Below are positions 41,437 to 49,803 of a DNA stretch of 64,000 nucleotides, piece after piece. A program made the position numbers and the translations under genes. The stretch lies in the NCBI RefSeq assembly GCF_023715105.1, contig NZ_JAMBNO010000003.1, positions 62,001-126,000 of the forward strand. The letters run 5' to 3'. Origin of the DNA: Hydrogenophaga intermedia. Its GTDB lineage: Bacteria > Pseudomonadota > Gammaproteobacteria > Burkholderiales > Burkholderiaceae_C. The notes below the pieces were generated by a model that worked only from the letters and a program-made list of their open reading frames with translations, did no database searches and was not told the origin of the DNA. Positions within the stretch are counted from its first letter, which is position 1. Each line of letters starts with the position of its first letter.

Positions 41437-42972
41437 ATGACGATCGCAGCGAGCGGTGCAACCTTTCAGTTCAGCGTGGCGGACGCGCTGACCAAGCATG
41501 CCGCGCTGCGCCCGGAGGTCATCGCTGTCGAGGATGCGGCGAAGGGCCTCAGTTACCGCGAGCTGAACACCCGCGTGAATCGGCTGGCCCACGCGCTCCT
41601 CGCGCATGGCGTGAAGCGGGGCGACCGGGTAGCGATACTTTCCGAAAATTGCATCCCGTATATCGAGCTGGAACTCGCAGCCGCGAAGCTGGGCGTGATC
41701 GTCCCCTGCCTGAACTGGCGGTTGTCTGCAGGTGAATTGAGCCACTGCATAGGGCTGACGTCCCCGGCGATGATCTTCGTATCGGACCGGTTCGCGGCCG
41801 CGCTGCAACGCGCGGCCCACAGCGTTGCTCGTGTCGTCCACATCGAGCGGGAATACGAGGGCCTGCTGGCCGCGTCGCTCGATGAGGAGCCGACCGGACA
41901 CGTGGACCCCGAAGAAGGCCTCGTGATTCTCTACACCAGTGGCACCACCGGGCTGCCGAAGGGGGCGGTGATCAGCCAGCGCGCCATGATGGCGCGGGCC
42001 ATGTGCTTCGCGGTGCAATACGGCATCGGGCCGGACGACAGCTATGTCGCGTGGTCGCCGTTCTTTCATATGGCAGCCACCGATTTCAGCCTGGCGACAT
42101 TGATCATCGGCGGCAAGGTCATCGTGCAGGACGGCCTGGACGTCGACCGGCTGTGCGCCACGATCCAGCGGGAGCGCATCGGCTGGCTGGTGGCCATGCC
42201 CGGAATGATCGATGGCCTGATCGACGGCCTCCGCAGAAACGGCACCCGGCCGCGCGGCGTCAAATTGGTCGGTGCCATGGCCGATCTGGTCCCCCTGCAG
42301 CAGATCGCCGAGCTGACAAGGCTGCTGAACGCGCCCTACCTGAACAGTTTCGGCGCGACGGAGACGGGCTTGGCGCCGGCCTCTGCTGCGCTGCTCGCAC
42401 CCGGCGTCCTGCCCACCAGCCTGGCCAAGCAGGAATCCGGATTCTGCCGCGTCCGCCTGGTCGATGCGGACGATCGCGATGTGCCCGTGGGAACGCCGGG
42501 TGAAGCCGCGCTGCGCGGTCCCACTCTTTTTTCGGGCTACTGGAATGCACCCGATGTGAATGCCCACGATTTTCGCGGAGGCTGGTTCCACATGGGGGAC
42601 CTGTTCGTGCGGCACGACGATGGCACGCTCGATTTCGTGGACCGCGCGAAGTATCTGATCAAGTCCGGCGGGGAAAACATCTATCCGGCTGAAATCGAGC
42701 GTGTCCTGCTGGCTCACGAGGCTGTTGCCGACGCCGCGGTGGTGCGCCAGCGCGATGAGCGCTGGGGAGAGGTGCCGGTCGCTTTCGTCGCCTTCAAGCC
42801 CGGTGTCGACGCTGACACGGCCGCACTCGCCGCTTCCTGCCGTGAGCAATTGGCTGGCTACAAGGTGCCGAAGTCGTTCCGGGTCGTCGAAGTGGCCGCG
42901 TTTCCCCGCAGCAGCACCGGAAAGATTCAGCGGCACGAGATCGAGCGCATGTGGCTCGGCCCGCCGTCCTGA
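41437..42972 (+). CDS. AMP-dependent acyl-CoA synthetase/ligase
   Basis: 511 residues of the ANL superfamily: VILYTSGTTGLPKGAVIS, WSPFFHMAATDFSLAT, SFGATETGLAPA, HMGDLFVRHDDGTLDFVDRA, IKSGGENIYPAEIERVL, and the catalytic Lys in SSTGKIQRHEI. It activates a carboxylic acid to its CoA ester. The ATG lies only 9 bp from the operator and no good ribosome site precedes it, so the message may be leaderless or nearly so. First gene of the 12-kb plus-strand operon; with BadHI further on, an alicyclic acid is one possible substrate. Confidence 0.92.
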   Translation: MTIAASGATFQFSVADALTKHAALRPEVIAVEDAAKGLSYRELNTRVNRLAHALLAHGVKRGDRVAILSENCIPYIELELAAAKLGVIVPCLNWRLSAGELSHCIGLTSPAMIFVSDRFAAALQRAAHSVARVVHIEREYEGLLAASLDEEPTGHVDPEEGLVILYTSGTTGLPKGAVISQRAMMARAMCFAVQYGIGPDDSYVAWSPFFHMAATDFSLATLIIGGKVIVQDGLDVDRLCATIQRERIGWLVAMPGMIDGLIDGLRRNGTRPRGVKLVGAMADLVPLQQIAELTRLLNAPYLNSFGATETGLAPASAALLAPGVLPTSLAKQESGFCRVRLVDADDRDVPVGTPGEAALRGPTLFSGYWNAPDVNAHDFRGGWFHMGDLFVRHDDGTLDFVDRAKYLIKSGGENIYPAEIERVLLAHEAVADAAVVRQRDERWGEVPVAFVAFKPGVDADTAALAASCREQLAGYKVPKSFRVVEVAAFPRSSTGKIQRHEIERMWLGPPS

Positions 42973-43026
42973 CCAGGTAGCGGCCCCTCCGTCCGATTCC
43001 TCCTGTCCGCTCCAAATGGAACTCTC

Positions 43027-44211
43027 ATGAAGAACACTGTCATTGTCGCCGGCGTCGGGATGGTCCCCTTCGCCAAGCCCGGGGCCAGCGAGCCTTACCA
43101 TGTCATGGGCGAGAAGGCCACCCGGCTGGCCCTGCAGGACGCGGGCGTCGACTACAAGGCCGTTCAGCAGGCATTCGTGGGCTATGTCTATGGCGACTCG
43201 ACCTGCGGGCAACGCGCGCTCTACCCGGTGGGAATGACTGGCATCCCGGTGCTCAATGTCAACAACAATTGCTCCACCGGATCGTCGGCGCTGTTCCTCG
43301 CACGCCAGGCGGTGCAGTCGGGGGCGGCCGATTGCGTGCTGGCACTGGGCTTCGAGCAGATGCAGCCGGGTGCGATCAGGGCGGCCTTCGCCGACCGCCC
43401 CACCCCCTTCGACGAGTTCGACCGGATCACCGACGAACTGGTCGGCCATCCCGAAATCCCGCTCGCGCTGCGCTACTTCGGGGGTGCCGGCAAGGCGCAC
43501 ATGGACAAGTACGGTACCCGGCTGGAGACTTTCGCGGCCATCCGCGCCAAGGCCAGCCGACATGCAGCAAACAACCCGCTCGCGCTGTTCCGCCAGGAGG
43601 TCAGCACCGAGGATGTCATGGCCTCGCCGATGCTGTGGGAAGGCGTGATGACGCGCCTCATGGCGTGCCCGCCGACCTGCGGCGCCGCAACTGCCGTGAT
43701 CTGCTCGGAAGGGTTCGCGAAAAGGCACGGCTTGAACACCCGGGTCAGCATCGCGGCGCAGGCCATGACCACCGACTTCAGCAGCACCTTCGAATCGAAG
43801 GACATGATGCGCGTCGTCGGCTACGACATGGCGCGCGATGCCGCACGGCAGGTCTATGAGGCAGGGGGCATCGGCCCCGGCGACATCGACGTGGTGGAAC
43901 TGCACGACTGCTTCGCGCAGAACGAGCTGATCACGTACGAGGGCCTGGGCCTGTGTCCGGAAGGTGGCGCCGAGAAGTTCGTGCGCGACGGCGACAACAC
44001 TTACGGCGGCAAGGTGGTCACCAACCCATCGGGCGGCCTGCTGTCCAAGGGCCATCCGCTGGGCGCCACCGGACTGGCGCAGTGCTACGAGCTGACGCAC
44101 CAGCTGCGCGGCACGGCCGACAAGCGACAGGTTGCCGGCGCGCGTGTGGCACTGCAACACAACCTGGGGCTGGGCGGCGCCTGCGTCGTGACGCTTTACG
44201 AGACCGCCTGA
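43027..44211 (+). CDS. Thiolase family protein (SCP-x-like)
   Basis: 394 residues with nucleophile Cys82 in NVNNNCSTGSSALFLA, DVVELHDCFAQNELITYEGL, NPSGGLLSKGHPLGATGLAQ and HNLGLGGACVVTLYE. This is the sterol-carrier-type thiolase layout, predicted active. Upstream GGAAC is a modest ribosome site. The next gene starts 2 bp after its stop. It would cleave the 3-ketoacyl-CoA formed by the MaoC pair and the SDR of the same operon. Confidence 0.93.
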   Translation: MKNTVIVAGVGMVPFAKPGASEPYHVMGEKATRLALQDAGVDYKAVQQAFVGYVYGDSTCGQRALYPVGMTGIPVLNVNNNCSTGSSALFLARQAVQSGAADCVLALGFEQMQPGAIRAAFADRPTPFDEFDRITDELVGHPEIPLALRYFGGAGKAHMDKYGTRLETFAAIRAKASRHAANNPLALFRQEVSTEDVMASPMLWEGVMTRLMACPPTCGAATAVICSEGFAKRHGLNTRVSIAAQAMTTDFSSTFESKDMMRVVGYDMARDAARQVYEAGGIGPGDIDVVELHDCFAQNELITYEGLGLCPEGGAEKFVRDGDNTYGGKVVTNPSGGLLSKGHPLGATGLAQCYELTHQLRGTADKRQVAGARVALQHNLGLGGACVVTLYETA

Positions 44212-44213
44212 AC

Positions 44214-44657
44214 GTGATCGACAAGAAGCATATCGGCTATGCGCCGCCGCCCATCCTCTGGGACGTGGAGAAGGGCCGTATCGCCTTCTTCGCCAAGGTG
44301 GTCGGGCTCACCGATCCAATCCACACCGACGAAGCCGCGGCCAAGGCAGCCGGCTTCCGCGGCATCGTCGCACCACCGACCTTCATCTTCGGCGCCCCCG
44401 GGGACTCGGGGGAGACGATGAAACTGATCGAGACACTGGAGATCGACCTCGGCAAGGTGCTGCACGGTGAGCAGCGTTTCGACTACCACGGGCCCGTTTG
44501 CGCCGGCGACACGCTTCGTTTCCAGACGAGGGTCAGCGACATCTACGACAAGAAGGGTGGCGCACTGGAATTCGTCGTAAACGACACGACGGTCACGAAC
44601 CAGTTCGGCGAGCATGTCGCCGATCTGCATGCGGTCATCGTCGTGCGCCACGGATGA
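44214..44657 (+). CDS. MaoC N-terminal-type (FAS1-like) dehydratase subunit
   Basis: 147 residues from a GTG at 44214, 2 bp after the thiolase stop. Features of the FAS1-type N-terminal MaoC domain: YAPPPILWDVEKGRIAFFAK, LTDPIHTDEAAAKAAGFRG, IVAPPTFIF, FDYHGPVCAGDTLRFQTRV. Such a domain pairs with a MaoC C-terminal-type domain to make one hydratase site; the partner is the next gene, 10 bp on. This mirrors HadA/HadB-type and steroid ChsH1/ChsH2 arrangements. Start choice rests on the adjoining stop; no good ribosome site is visible. Confidence 0.88.
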   Translation: MIDKKHIGYAPPPILWDVEKGRIAFFAKVVGLTDPIHTDEAAAKAAGFRGIVAPPTFIFGAPGDSGETMKLIETLEIDLGKVLHGEQRFDYHGPVCAGDTLRFQTRVSDIYDKKGGALEFVVNDTTVTNQFGEHVADLHAVIVVRHG

Positions 44658-44667
44658 AGGAATGGCA

Positions 44668-45084
44668 ATGACATTCAACCCCCAGCAGGTCGCCATCGGC
44701 GACGCGATGCCGGTGCTGCAGCTGCCGCCAATCAGCCGGACCACGCTGGCACTGTTCGCAGGCGCGTCGGGCGACCACAATCCCATCCACATCGACATCG
44801 ACTTCGCCCGCAAGGCCGGCATGAAGGACGTCTTCGCCCACGGCATGTTGTCGATGGCCTACCTGGCCCGCGCGCTGACCCAATGGGTTCCGCAGCAGCG
44901 CATCCTGAGCTATGCGGTGCGCTTTGCCGCCATCACACACGTGGCCGACCGCGTGCAGTGCAGTGGCAAGGTGGTGGAGAAGCTGACCCGGGCGGGGCGC
45001 CCCTGCGCGCGCATTGAACTCATCGCCACCAAGCACAGCGGTGAAGTGACGCTGGCCGGAGAAGCGCTTGTGGCACTGGACTGA
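44668..45084 (+). CDS. MaoC family dehydratase subunit
   Basis: 138 residues, hot-dog fold with a complete hydratase-2 signature: LFAGASGDHNPIHIDIDFAR (Asp, Asn, His), followed by VFAHGMLSMAYLARAL and RFAAITHVADRVQCSGKV. Catalytic half of the proposed heterodimer with the protein at 44214. Start at 44668 is chosen because AAGGA lies about 7 bases upstream; ATG at 44662 abuts that site. Feeds an SDR encoded 27 bp downstream. Confidence 0.9.
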   Translation: MTFNPQQVAIGDAMPVLQLPPISRTTLALFAGASGDHNPIHIDIDFARKAGMKDVFAHGMLSMAYLARALTQWVPQQRILSYAVRFAAITHVADRVQCSGKVVEKLTRAGRPCARIELIATKHSGEVTLAGEALVALD

Positions 45085-45111
45085 CAGTTTCCCGACATCG
45101 AGGACAGACCC

Positions 45112-45939
45112 ATGAAGAAGCTTGACCGCAAGGTCGCCATCGTCTCCGGTTCCGGACGCGGCATCGGCCGCGCCATCGCGATGAAGCTCGCCAGCGAAGG
45201 CGCCAAGGTCGTCGTCAACGACCTCGACGCCGCACCCGCCGAGCAGACCGTGGCCGACATCAAGGCCGCGGGCGGCCAGGCGATGGCGTGCGCCGGCAGC
45301 GTCACTTCAGACGGATTTGCCGAGACTTTCGTGAAGACCGCCATCGACGGGTTCGGTGGCCTGGACATCATCATCAACAACGCCGGCTACACCTGGGACA
45401 ACGTGATCCAGAAGATGACCGACGAACAGTGGCAGTCGATCCTGGACGTGCACCTGACGGCGCCCTTCAGGATCCTGCGGGCTGCCGCCGATTACTTCCG
45501 TCACCAGTCCAAGCTCGAGGCGGAGGCGGGCAGGGAAGTATTCCGCAAGGTCGTCAACATTTCCTCCGTCGCCGGCACCGGCGGCAATGCGGGCCAGGCC
45601 AACTACTCGGCCGGCAAGGCCGGCATCATCGGCCTGACCAAGGCCCTGTCCAAGGAATGGGGGCGGTACAAGGTCAACGTCAATGCGGTCGCTTTCGGCA
45701 TGATCAGGACCAGGCTGACCGAGGCACCGGCGGGCGGAGACGCCTCCATCGACGTCGAGGGCCGCAAGATCAAGGTCGGCGTCAACCCTGACCTCCTGGC
45801 CATGATGGAGCGCAGCATCCCCCTCGGCCGGGGCGGCACGCCCGAGGAAGCCGCCGGATCCGTGTACTTGCTGTGCACGCCGGAATCGAACTACATCAGC
45901 GGCCAGACCTTGATCTGCGGCGGCGGGCTTTCCCTCTGA
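45112..45939 (+). CDS. SDR family oxidoreductase (3-hydroxyacyl-CoA dehydrogenase-like)
   Basis: 275 residues: VAIVSGSGRGIG, NDLDAAPAEQT, NNAGYTWDNVIQKMT, VVNISSVAGTGGNAGQANYS with YSAGKAG (Tyr-x3-Lys), NVNAVAFGMIRTRL. The insert DASIDVEGRKIKVGVNP after the substrate loop is longer than in FabG and resembles 3-hydroxyacyl-CoA SDRs of fatty acid and steroid side-chain catabolism. Uses NAD by the Asp after strand two. GAGG precedes ATG 45112. Position after the MaoC pair suits oxidation of an (R)-hydroxyacyl-CoA. Confidence 0.92.
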   Translation: MKKLDRKVAIVSGSGRGIGRAIAMKLASEGAKVVVNDLDAAPAEQTVADIKAAGGQAMACAGSVTSDGFAETFVKTAIDGFGGLDIIINNAGYTWDNVIQKMTDEQWQSILDVHLTAPFRILRAAADYFRHQSKLEAEAGREVFRKVVNISSVAGTGGNAGQANYSAGKAGIIGLTKALSKEWGRYKVNVNAVAFGMIRTRLTEAPAGGDASIDVEGRKIKVGVNPDLLAMMERSIPLGRGGTPEEAAGSVYLLCTPESNYISGQTLICGGGLSL

Positions 45940-45954
45940 CCGGAAATCCCGCGC

Positions 45955-46203
45955 ATGGATCCGTCGTTCCGCGAGGATGATCGCGCCCAGCGGCAGCTTT
46001 TCGAGCATGACGCCGGCTGCGACCTGGCCAGCCTGAAGACCCCCGCAACGCCGGCCGGCGACCCTTATGCCGTCAACGGCTTGAAGATCTGGCCCAACCA
46101 TGCCCACTGCTTCGCCGCCCTGCGCGGCCGGGTGATGGTGCAGCGGCGCCGCGCCGGGATGCAACCGTCGATGTCCCCGTTCGCAGGGAAAGACATTGCA
46201 TGA
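45955..46203 (+). pseudogene. Remnant of an acyl-CoA dehydrogenase
   Basis: An 82-codon open frame contains a 40-residue stretch that lines up with the flavin-binding middle domain of acyl-CoA dehydrogenases: HDAGCDLASLKT and YAVNGLKIWPNHAH match the SEPSAGSDLASLRT and FIVSGQKIWTSFAH of the fused enzyme at 2291. The rest of the fold is absent on both sides. The frame stays open and its TGA overlaps the ATG of the carboxyltransferase (ATGA), so it may still be translated and couple the next gene. Best read as a deleted dehydrogenase gene replaced by the intact one at 47830. Confidence 0.75.
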
Positions 46204-47807
46204 CCCTGATGACGACCACTGTGTCGCCCGGTGGCGGCGACTTTGCCCGCAACCGGGACGCTTACCTGGCGCGCATCGCCGACCTGCATGCGCGCCGCGC
46301 CCGCGCGCTGGCGGGCGGCCCTGAGAAGGCACGCCGGCTGCACAAGGAGCGCGGCCAGCTGCTGCCGCGGGAAAGGCTGGCGGCGGTGCTCGACCCGGGC
46401 TCCCCTTTCCTCGAGTTCGGCCAGCTCGCCGGCGAAGGGCTGTACGAAGGCGTTCCGCCCGGCGGCAGCATCATCACCGGCGTCGGCCTGGTCAGCGGCC
46501 GCGCCTGCATGCTGATGATCCACGACGCCACGGTGAAGGGGGGCACCTACTACGGAATCACCGCCAAGAAGCACGTGCGGGCGCAGATGTTCGCCTGGCA
46601 GCACCGCCTGCCGTGCATCACCATGGTGCAGTCGGGGGGCGCCAACCTGCCCGAGCAGGCGCACATTTTTCCCGACGACGGGCAGTTCGGCTCGATCTTC
46701 TACAACCAGATCCGCATGTCGGGCGAGGGCATCACGCAGATCGCCACCGTCCACGGCCCGTCCACGGCCGGCGGCGCCTACTTGCCGGCACTGTGCGACG
46801 AGGCGGTGATCGTGCGCAACCAGGGTGCGATGTTCCTGGGCGGGCCGCAACTGGTGTATGCGGCGACCAGGGAGGTGGTCGATGTCGAAACCCTGGGCGG
46901 CGGCGACATGCACAGCCGCGTCAGCGGCGTCACCGACCACCTGGCCGAGAGCGACAGCCACGCCATCGCCATCGTGCGCGGCATCGTCGCCAACCTCGGC
47001 ACCGGCCCGCGGCAGCGCTGGGACGTTGCCGCGCCGAAGCCACCGCGCTTCGACCCGCGCGACATTTATGGAATCGTGAGCGCCGACAACCGCCACCCCA
47101 CCGACAACCGCGAGGTGCTGGCGCGACTCATCGACGACAGCGACCTGCAGGAGTTCAAGCCACTGTACGGCAGCTCGATGATCTGCGGCTTCGCCCGCAT
47201 CAATGGATTCCAGGTCGGCATCCTGGCCAACAACGGCGTCATCTTCTCCGAGAGTGCGCTCAAGGGCGCGCATTTCATCGAGCTGGCCTGCCAGCGCGAT
47301 ATCCCGCTGCTGTTCATCGCGGACGTTTCGGGCTTCATGGTGGGGCAGGCGGTCGAGCGTGAGGGGATCGCCAAGCACGGCGCCAAGTTCATGACCGCCA
47401 TGGCCTCTGCCAACGTGCCGCGTTACACGCTGATCACCGGCGGCTCCTATGCCGCTGCCTACCTGGCGATGTGCGGGCGGCCGTTCAAGCCGCACGTGAT
47501 GATGATGTGGCCCACCGGCCGCGCGGCGCTCATGGGTCCCGAGCAGGCCGCGACCACGCTGAGCATGGTTCGCGACAACATTCACCAGCGCGAGGGCACG
47601 AGCTGGACGGACGAAGAGAAGGAGCGCTTCAAGCAGCCCATCCGCGAACAGTTCGAGGCGTTCGCCAGCCCTTACAACTATGCCGCCCATCTGTGGTGCG
47701 ACATGGTCATCGACCCGCTGGAAACACGTGACACGATGGCGCTGCTGCTCGAGATGGCCGGCCGGCAGCCGAAGCGCGACACGCAGTTCGGCGTGTTCCG
47801 CATGTGA
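46200..47807 (+). CDS. Acyl-CoA carboxylase carboxyltransferase (beta) subunit, MCC/GCC type
   Basis: 535 residues, the length of 3-methylcrotonyl-CoA carboxylase beta, ending FGVFRM. Both halves are canonical: TMVQSGGANLPEQ, VHGPSTAGGAYLPALCDEA (188-200), FLGGPQLVYAATRE, then VSGFMVGQAVEREGIAKHGA, GGSYAAAYLAMCGRPF, LMGPEQAATTLSM. It moves carboxyl from biotin to the gamma carbon of a branched enoyl-CoA in the MCC/GCC family. The alpha subunit is three genes on (49803). Serves here as the intact reference for the two degenerate paralogues at 7134 and 8735. Confidence 0.94.
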   Translation: MTLMTTTVSPGGGDFARNRDAYLARIADLHARRARALAGGPEKARRLHKERGQLLPRERLAAVLDPGSPFLEFGQLAGEGLYEGVPPGGSIITGVGLVSGRACMLMIHDATVKGGTYYGITAKKHVRAQMFAWQHRLPCITMVQSGGANLPEQAHIFPDDGQFGSIFYNQIRMSGEGITQIATVHGPSTAGGAYLPALCDEAVIVRNQGAMFLGGPQLVYAATREVVDVETLGGGDMHSRVSGVTDHLAESDSHAIAIVRGIVANLGTGPRQRWDVAAPKPPRFDPRDIYGIVSADNRHPTDNREVLARLIDDSDLQEFKPLYGSSMICGFARINGFQVGILANNGVIFSESALKGAHFIELACQRDIPLLFIADVSGFMVGQAVEREGIAKHGAKFMTAMASANVPRYTLITGGSYAAAYLAMCGRPFKPHVMMMWPTGRAALMGPEQAATTLSMVRDNIHQREGTSWTDEEKERFKQPIREQFEAFASPYNYAAHLWCDMVIDPLETRDTMALLLEMAGRQPKRDTQFGVFRM

Positions 47808-47829
47808 GCCGCGCCAAGCAGAACCGGCA

Positions 47830-48990
47830 ATGAACTTCGACTACAGCGACACACAGCACCAGATCCGCGCCGGCGTCAGGGACCTGTGCAAGGGCTTCGG
47901 CCCCGAATACTGGCGACGTTGCGCGCAGGAGGGGGCCTACCCCGAAGCCTTCGTCGACGCGATGGCCAAGGCCGGATGGCTGGCGGCGCTGATTCCCGAG
48001 GAATACGGCGGCGCCGGGCTGCCGCTACTCGACGCCTGTCTGATCCTGCAGGAGATCAACCAGAATGGCGGCAGCGCCGTGCACTGCCACGCGCAGATGT
48101 ACACGATGGCCTCGATCATGCGCCACGGCAGCGAAGCGCAGAAGCGGCGCACGCTGCCGCGCATCGCCGACGGCAGCCTGCGGCTGCAGGCCTTCGGCGT
48201 GACGGAGCCGGATGCGGGGTCGAACACGCTGGCGATCAAGACCTTCGCGCGCAAGGTGCCGGGAGGCTACGTGGTGAACGGCCAGAAGATATGGACGTCC
48301 CGCTACAGCCATTCCCACATGTACCTGCTGATCGCGCGCACGACGCCGATCGATGATGTGAAGAAGAAGACCGATGGCTTGAGCCTTTTCCTCATCGACA
48401 TCAAGAAGGCAGGCGCGTCGTTGAAAGCGACGCCCATCCGCACGATGATCAATCACCACACCTTCCAGGTCTTCATCGACGACCTACATTTGACCGAGGA
48501 CGACCGTATCGGGGAAGAAGGCAAGGGCTTCCATTACCTGCTCGATTCGCTGCACTCCGAGCGGCTGCTGGTGGCCAGCGAGGCCATCGGCGACGGGCAC
48601 TGGTTCGTCGAAAAGGCGGCGCGCTACGGCACGGAGCGCGTCGTCTTCGACCGTCCGATCGGTGCGAACCAGGGCGTGCAGTTCCCGATCGCGCGTGCGC
48701 ACATCAACGTGGAGGCCGCCGAGCTGATGCGCAACAAGGCGGCCACGCTGTTCGACGCGGGCCTGCCTTGCGGCCGCGAGGCGACGATGGTCAAGTACCT
48801 GGCCAGCGAAGCCGCTTGGGAGGCCGCCGAGGCGGCGATGACGACGTTCGGCGGCTACGGGGTGGCCTGCGACTTCGACATCGAGCGCAAGTGGAAGGAA
48901 AGCAGGCTCTTCCGCACCGCGCCGATTTCCAACAACCTGGTGCTGGCGCAGGTGGCGGAGCACCTGCTGGGCATGCCCCGCTCCTATTGA
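47830..48990 (+). CDS. Acyl-CoA dehydrogenase, divergent C-terminal motif
   Basis: 386 residues: ALIPEEYGGAGLPLLDA, VTEPDAGSNTLAIKTFARK, NGQKIWTSRYSHSHMYLL, IGANQGVQFPIARAHINVE, TFGGYGVACDFDIERKWKES. The C-terminus reads RTAPISNNLVLAQVAEHLLG, without a YEGT/PEGT motif, so the usual MCAD-position Glu is absent; this is a recognised pattern in a subset of ACADs. Sits between the beta carboxylase subunit and a crotonase, matching the dehydrogenase-carboxylase-hydratase order of the leucine and acyclic terpene (Liu/Atu) pathways. Confidence 0.92.
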   Translation: MNFDYSDTQHQIRAGVRDLCKGFGPEYWRRCAQEGAYPEAFVDAMAKAGWLAALIPEEYGGAGLPLLDACLILQEINQNGGSAVHCHAQMYTMASIMRHGSEAQKRRTLPRIADGSLRLQAFGVTEPDAGSNTLAIKTFARKVPGGYVVNGQKIWTSRYSHSHMYLLIARTTPIDDVKKKTDGLSLFLIDIKKAGASLKATPIRTMINHHTFQVFIDDLHLTEDDRIGEEGKGFHYLLDSLHSERLLVASEAIGDGHWFVEKAARYGTERVVFDRPIGANQGVQFPIARAHINVEAAELMRNKAATLFDAGLPCGREATMVKYLASEAAWEAAEAAMTTFGGYGVACDFDIERKWKESRLFRTAPISNNLVLAQVAEHLLGMPRSY

Positions 48991-49002
48991 CGTGGGAACG
49001 CC

Positions 49003-49803
49003 ATGGGCTACGACACCCTGCTGATCCATGCTGCGCCCGGGACCGTACCGGCGGACGGTATCCATTGCCTGGTGCTGAACCGCCCCGAGGTGATGAACGC
49101 GATGAACACGCAGATGTTCGTCGACCTGCGCGAGGCGTTGCACGAACTCGCTTTCGACGATGGCCTGCGCGTCCTGATCGTCACTGGTGCCGGCGAGCGT
49201 GCGTTCTGCACCGGCGGCGACCTGAAGCAGCGTGACGGGATGACCGATCTCGCGTGGCGCAAGCAGCACCAGCTTGCCGAGGAGGTGCTGCTGGCGGTGA
49301 AGGACTTTCCGCGCCCCGTGATCGCCGCCGTGGAGGGCCACGCCCATGGCGGGGGTTGCGAACTGGCTCTGATGTGCGACTGGATCGTGGCCGCGCGCAC
49401 GGCAGCGTTCTCGCTGCCCGAGGTGCGGCGCGGCATCATGCCTGGCGGCGGCGGCATCCAGAACCTGGTGCGCGCCGTCGGCGGACGTCGCGCGAAGCAA
49501 CTGCTGCTGACGGCCCGGCGCTTCTCGGCCGAACAGGCCTCGGCGTGGGGCATGGTGACCAGCGTTGCGGAGCCGGGCCAGGCGCTGGCCGCGGCGGTGG
49601 CCGAGGCGCGCGAGATCGTGCTGGCCGCGCCCATGGCCGCGCACTACGTCAAGGTGGCGGCGTCTCGGGGAGGGGAGGTGGACTTCCACTCCGGCTACGC
49701 GCTCGACATAGCGGCCTACAACGTGCTCGTATCGTCCGAGGACCGGCTCGAGGGGGTGAGAGCCTTCAACGAAAAGCGGGCGCCCCGCTGGGCGGGGCGC
49801 TAG
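49003..49803 (+). CDS. Enoyl-CoA hydratase (both catalytic Glu present)
   Basis: 266 residues, crotonase fold with all landmarks: LVLNRPEVMNAMN, RAFCTGGDLKQRDG, VEGHAHGGGCELALMCD (first Glu) and FSLPEVRRGIMPGGGGIQNL (second Glu). It should be a true hydratase, possibly of the carboxylated product made by the neighbouring carboxylase, as methylglutaconyl-CoA hydratase does in leucine catabolism. A GC hairpin at 49780-49800 covers its last codons, and its TAG overlaps the GTG of the biotin carboxylase. Confidence 0.93.
   Translation: MGYDTLLIHAAPGTVPADGIHCLVLNRPEVMNAMNTQMFVDLREALHELAFDDGLRVLIVTGAGERAFCTGGDLKQRDGMTDLAWRKQHQLAEEVLLAVKDFPRPVIAAVEGHAHGGGCELALMCDWIVAARTAAFSLPEVRRGIMPGGGGIQNLVRAVGGRRAKQLLLTARRFSAEQASAWGMVTSVAEPGQALAAAVAEAREIVLAAPMAAHYVKVAASRGGEVDFHSGYALDIAAYNVLVSSEDRLEGVRAFNEKRAPRWAGR
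49780..49800 (+). promoter_or_regulatory. Strong hairpin directly before the biotin carboxylase start
   Basis: GCGCCCCGC, loop TGG, GCGGGGCGC: a perfect 9-bp stem ending 2 bases before the GTG at 49803. It occupies the place where a ribosome site should be. Translation of the upstream hydratase would unfold it, so it may enforce translational coupling or damp alpha-subunit synthesis. Confidence 0.55.

Noticed and set aside
41413-44160. 915-codon open frame on the minus strand
   Set aside because: It lies antisense to the ligase and thiolase genes, whose proteins have full family motifs. The antisense translation is rich in Arg, His and Gly with no recognisable domain, as expected of high-GC shadows.
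49254-49802. N-terminal extension of the second biotin carboxylase
   Set aside because: It is an alternate frame of the enoyl-CoA hydratase gene. The GTG at 49803 gives the standard family N-terminus.
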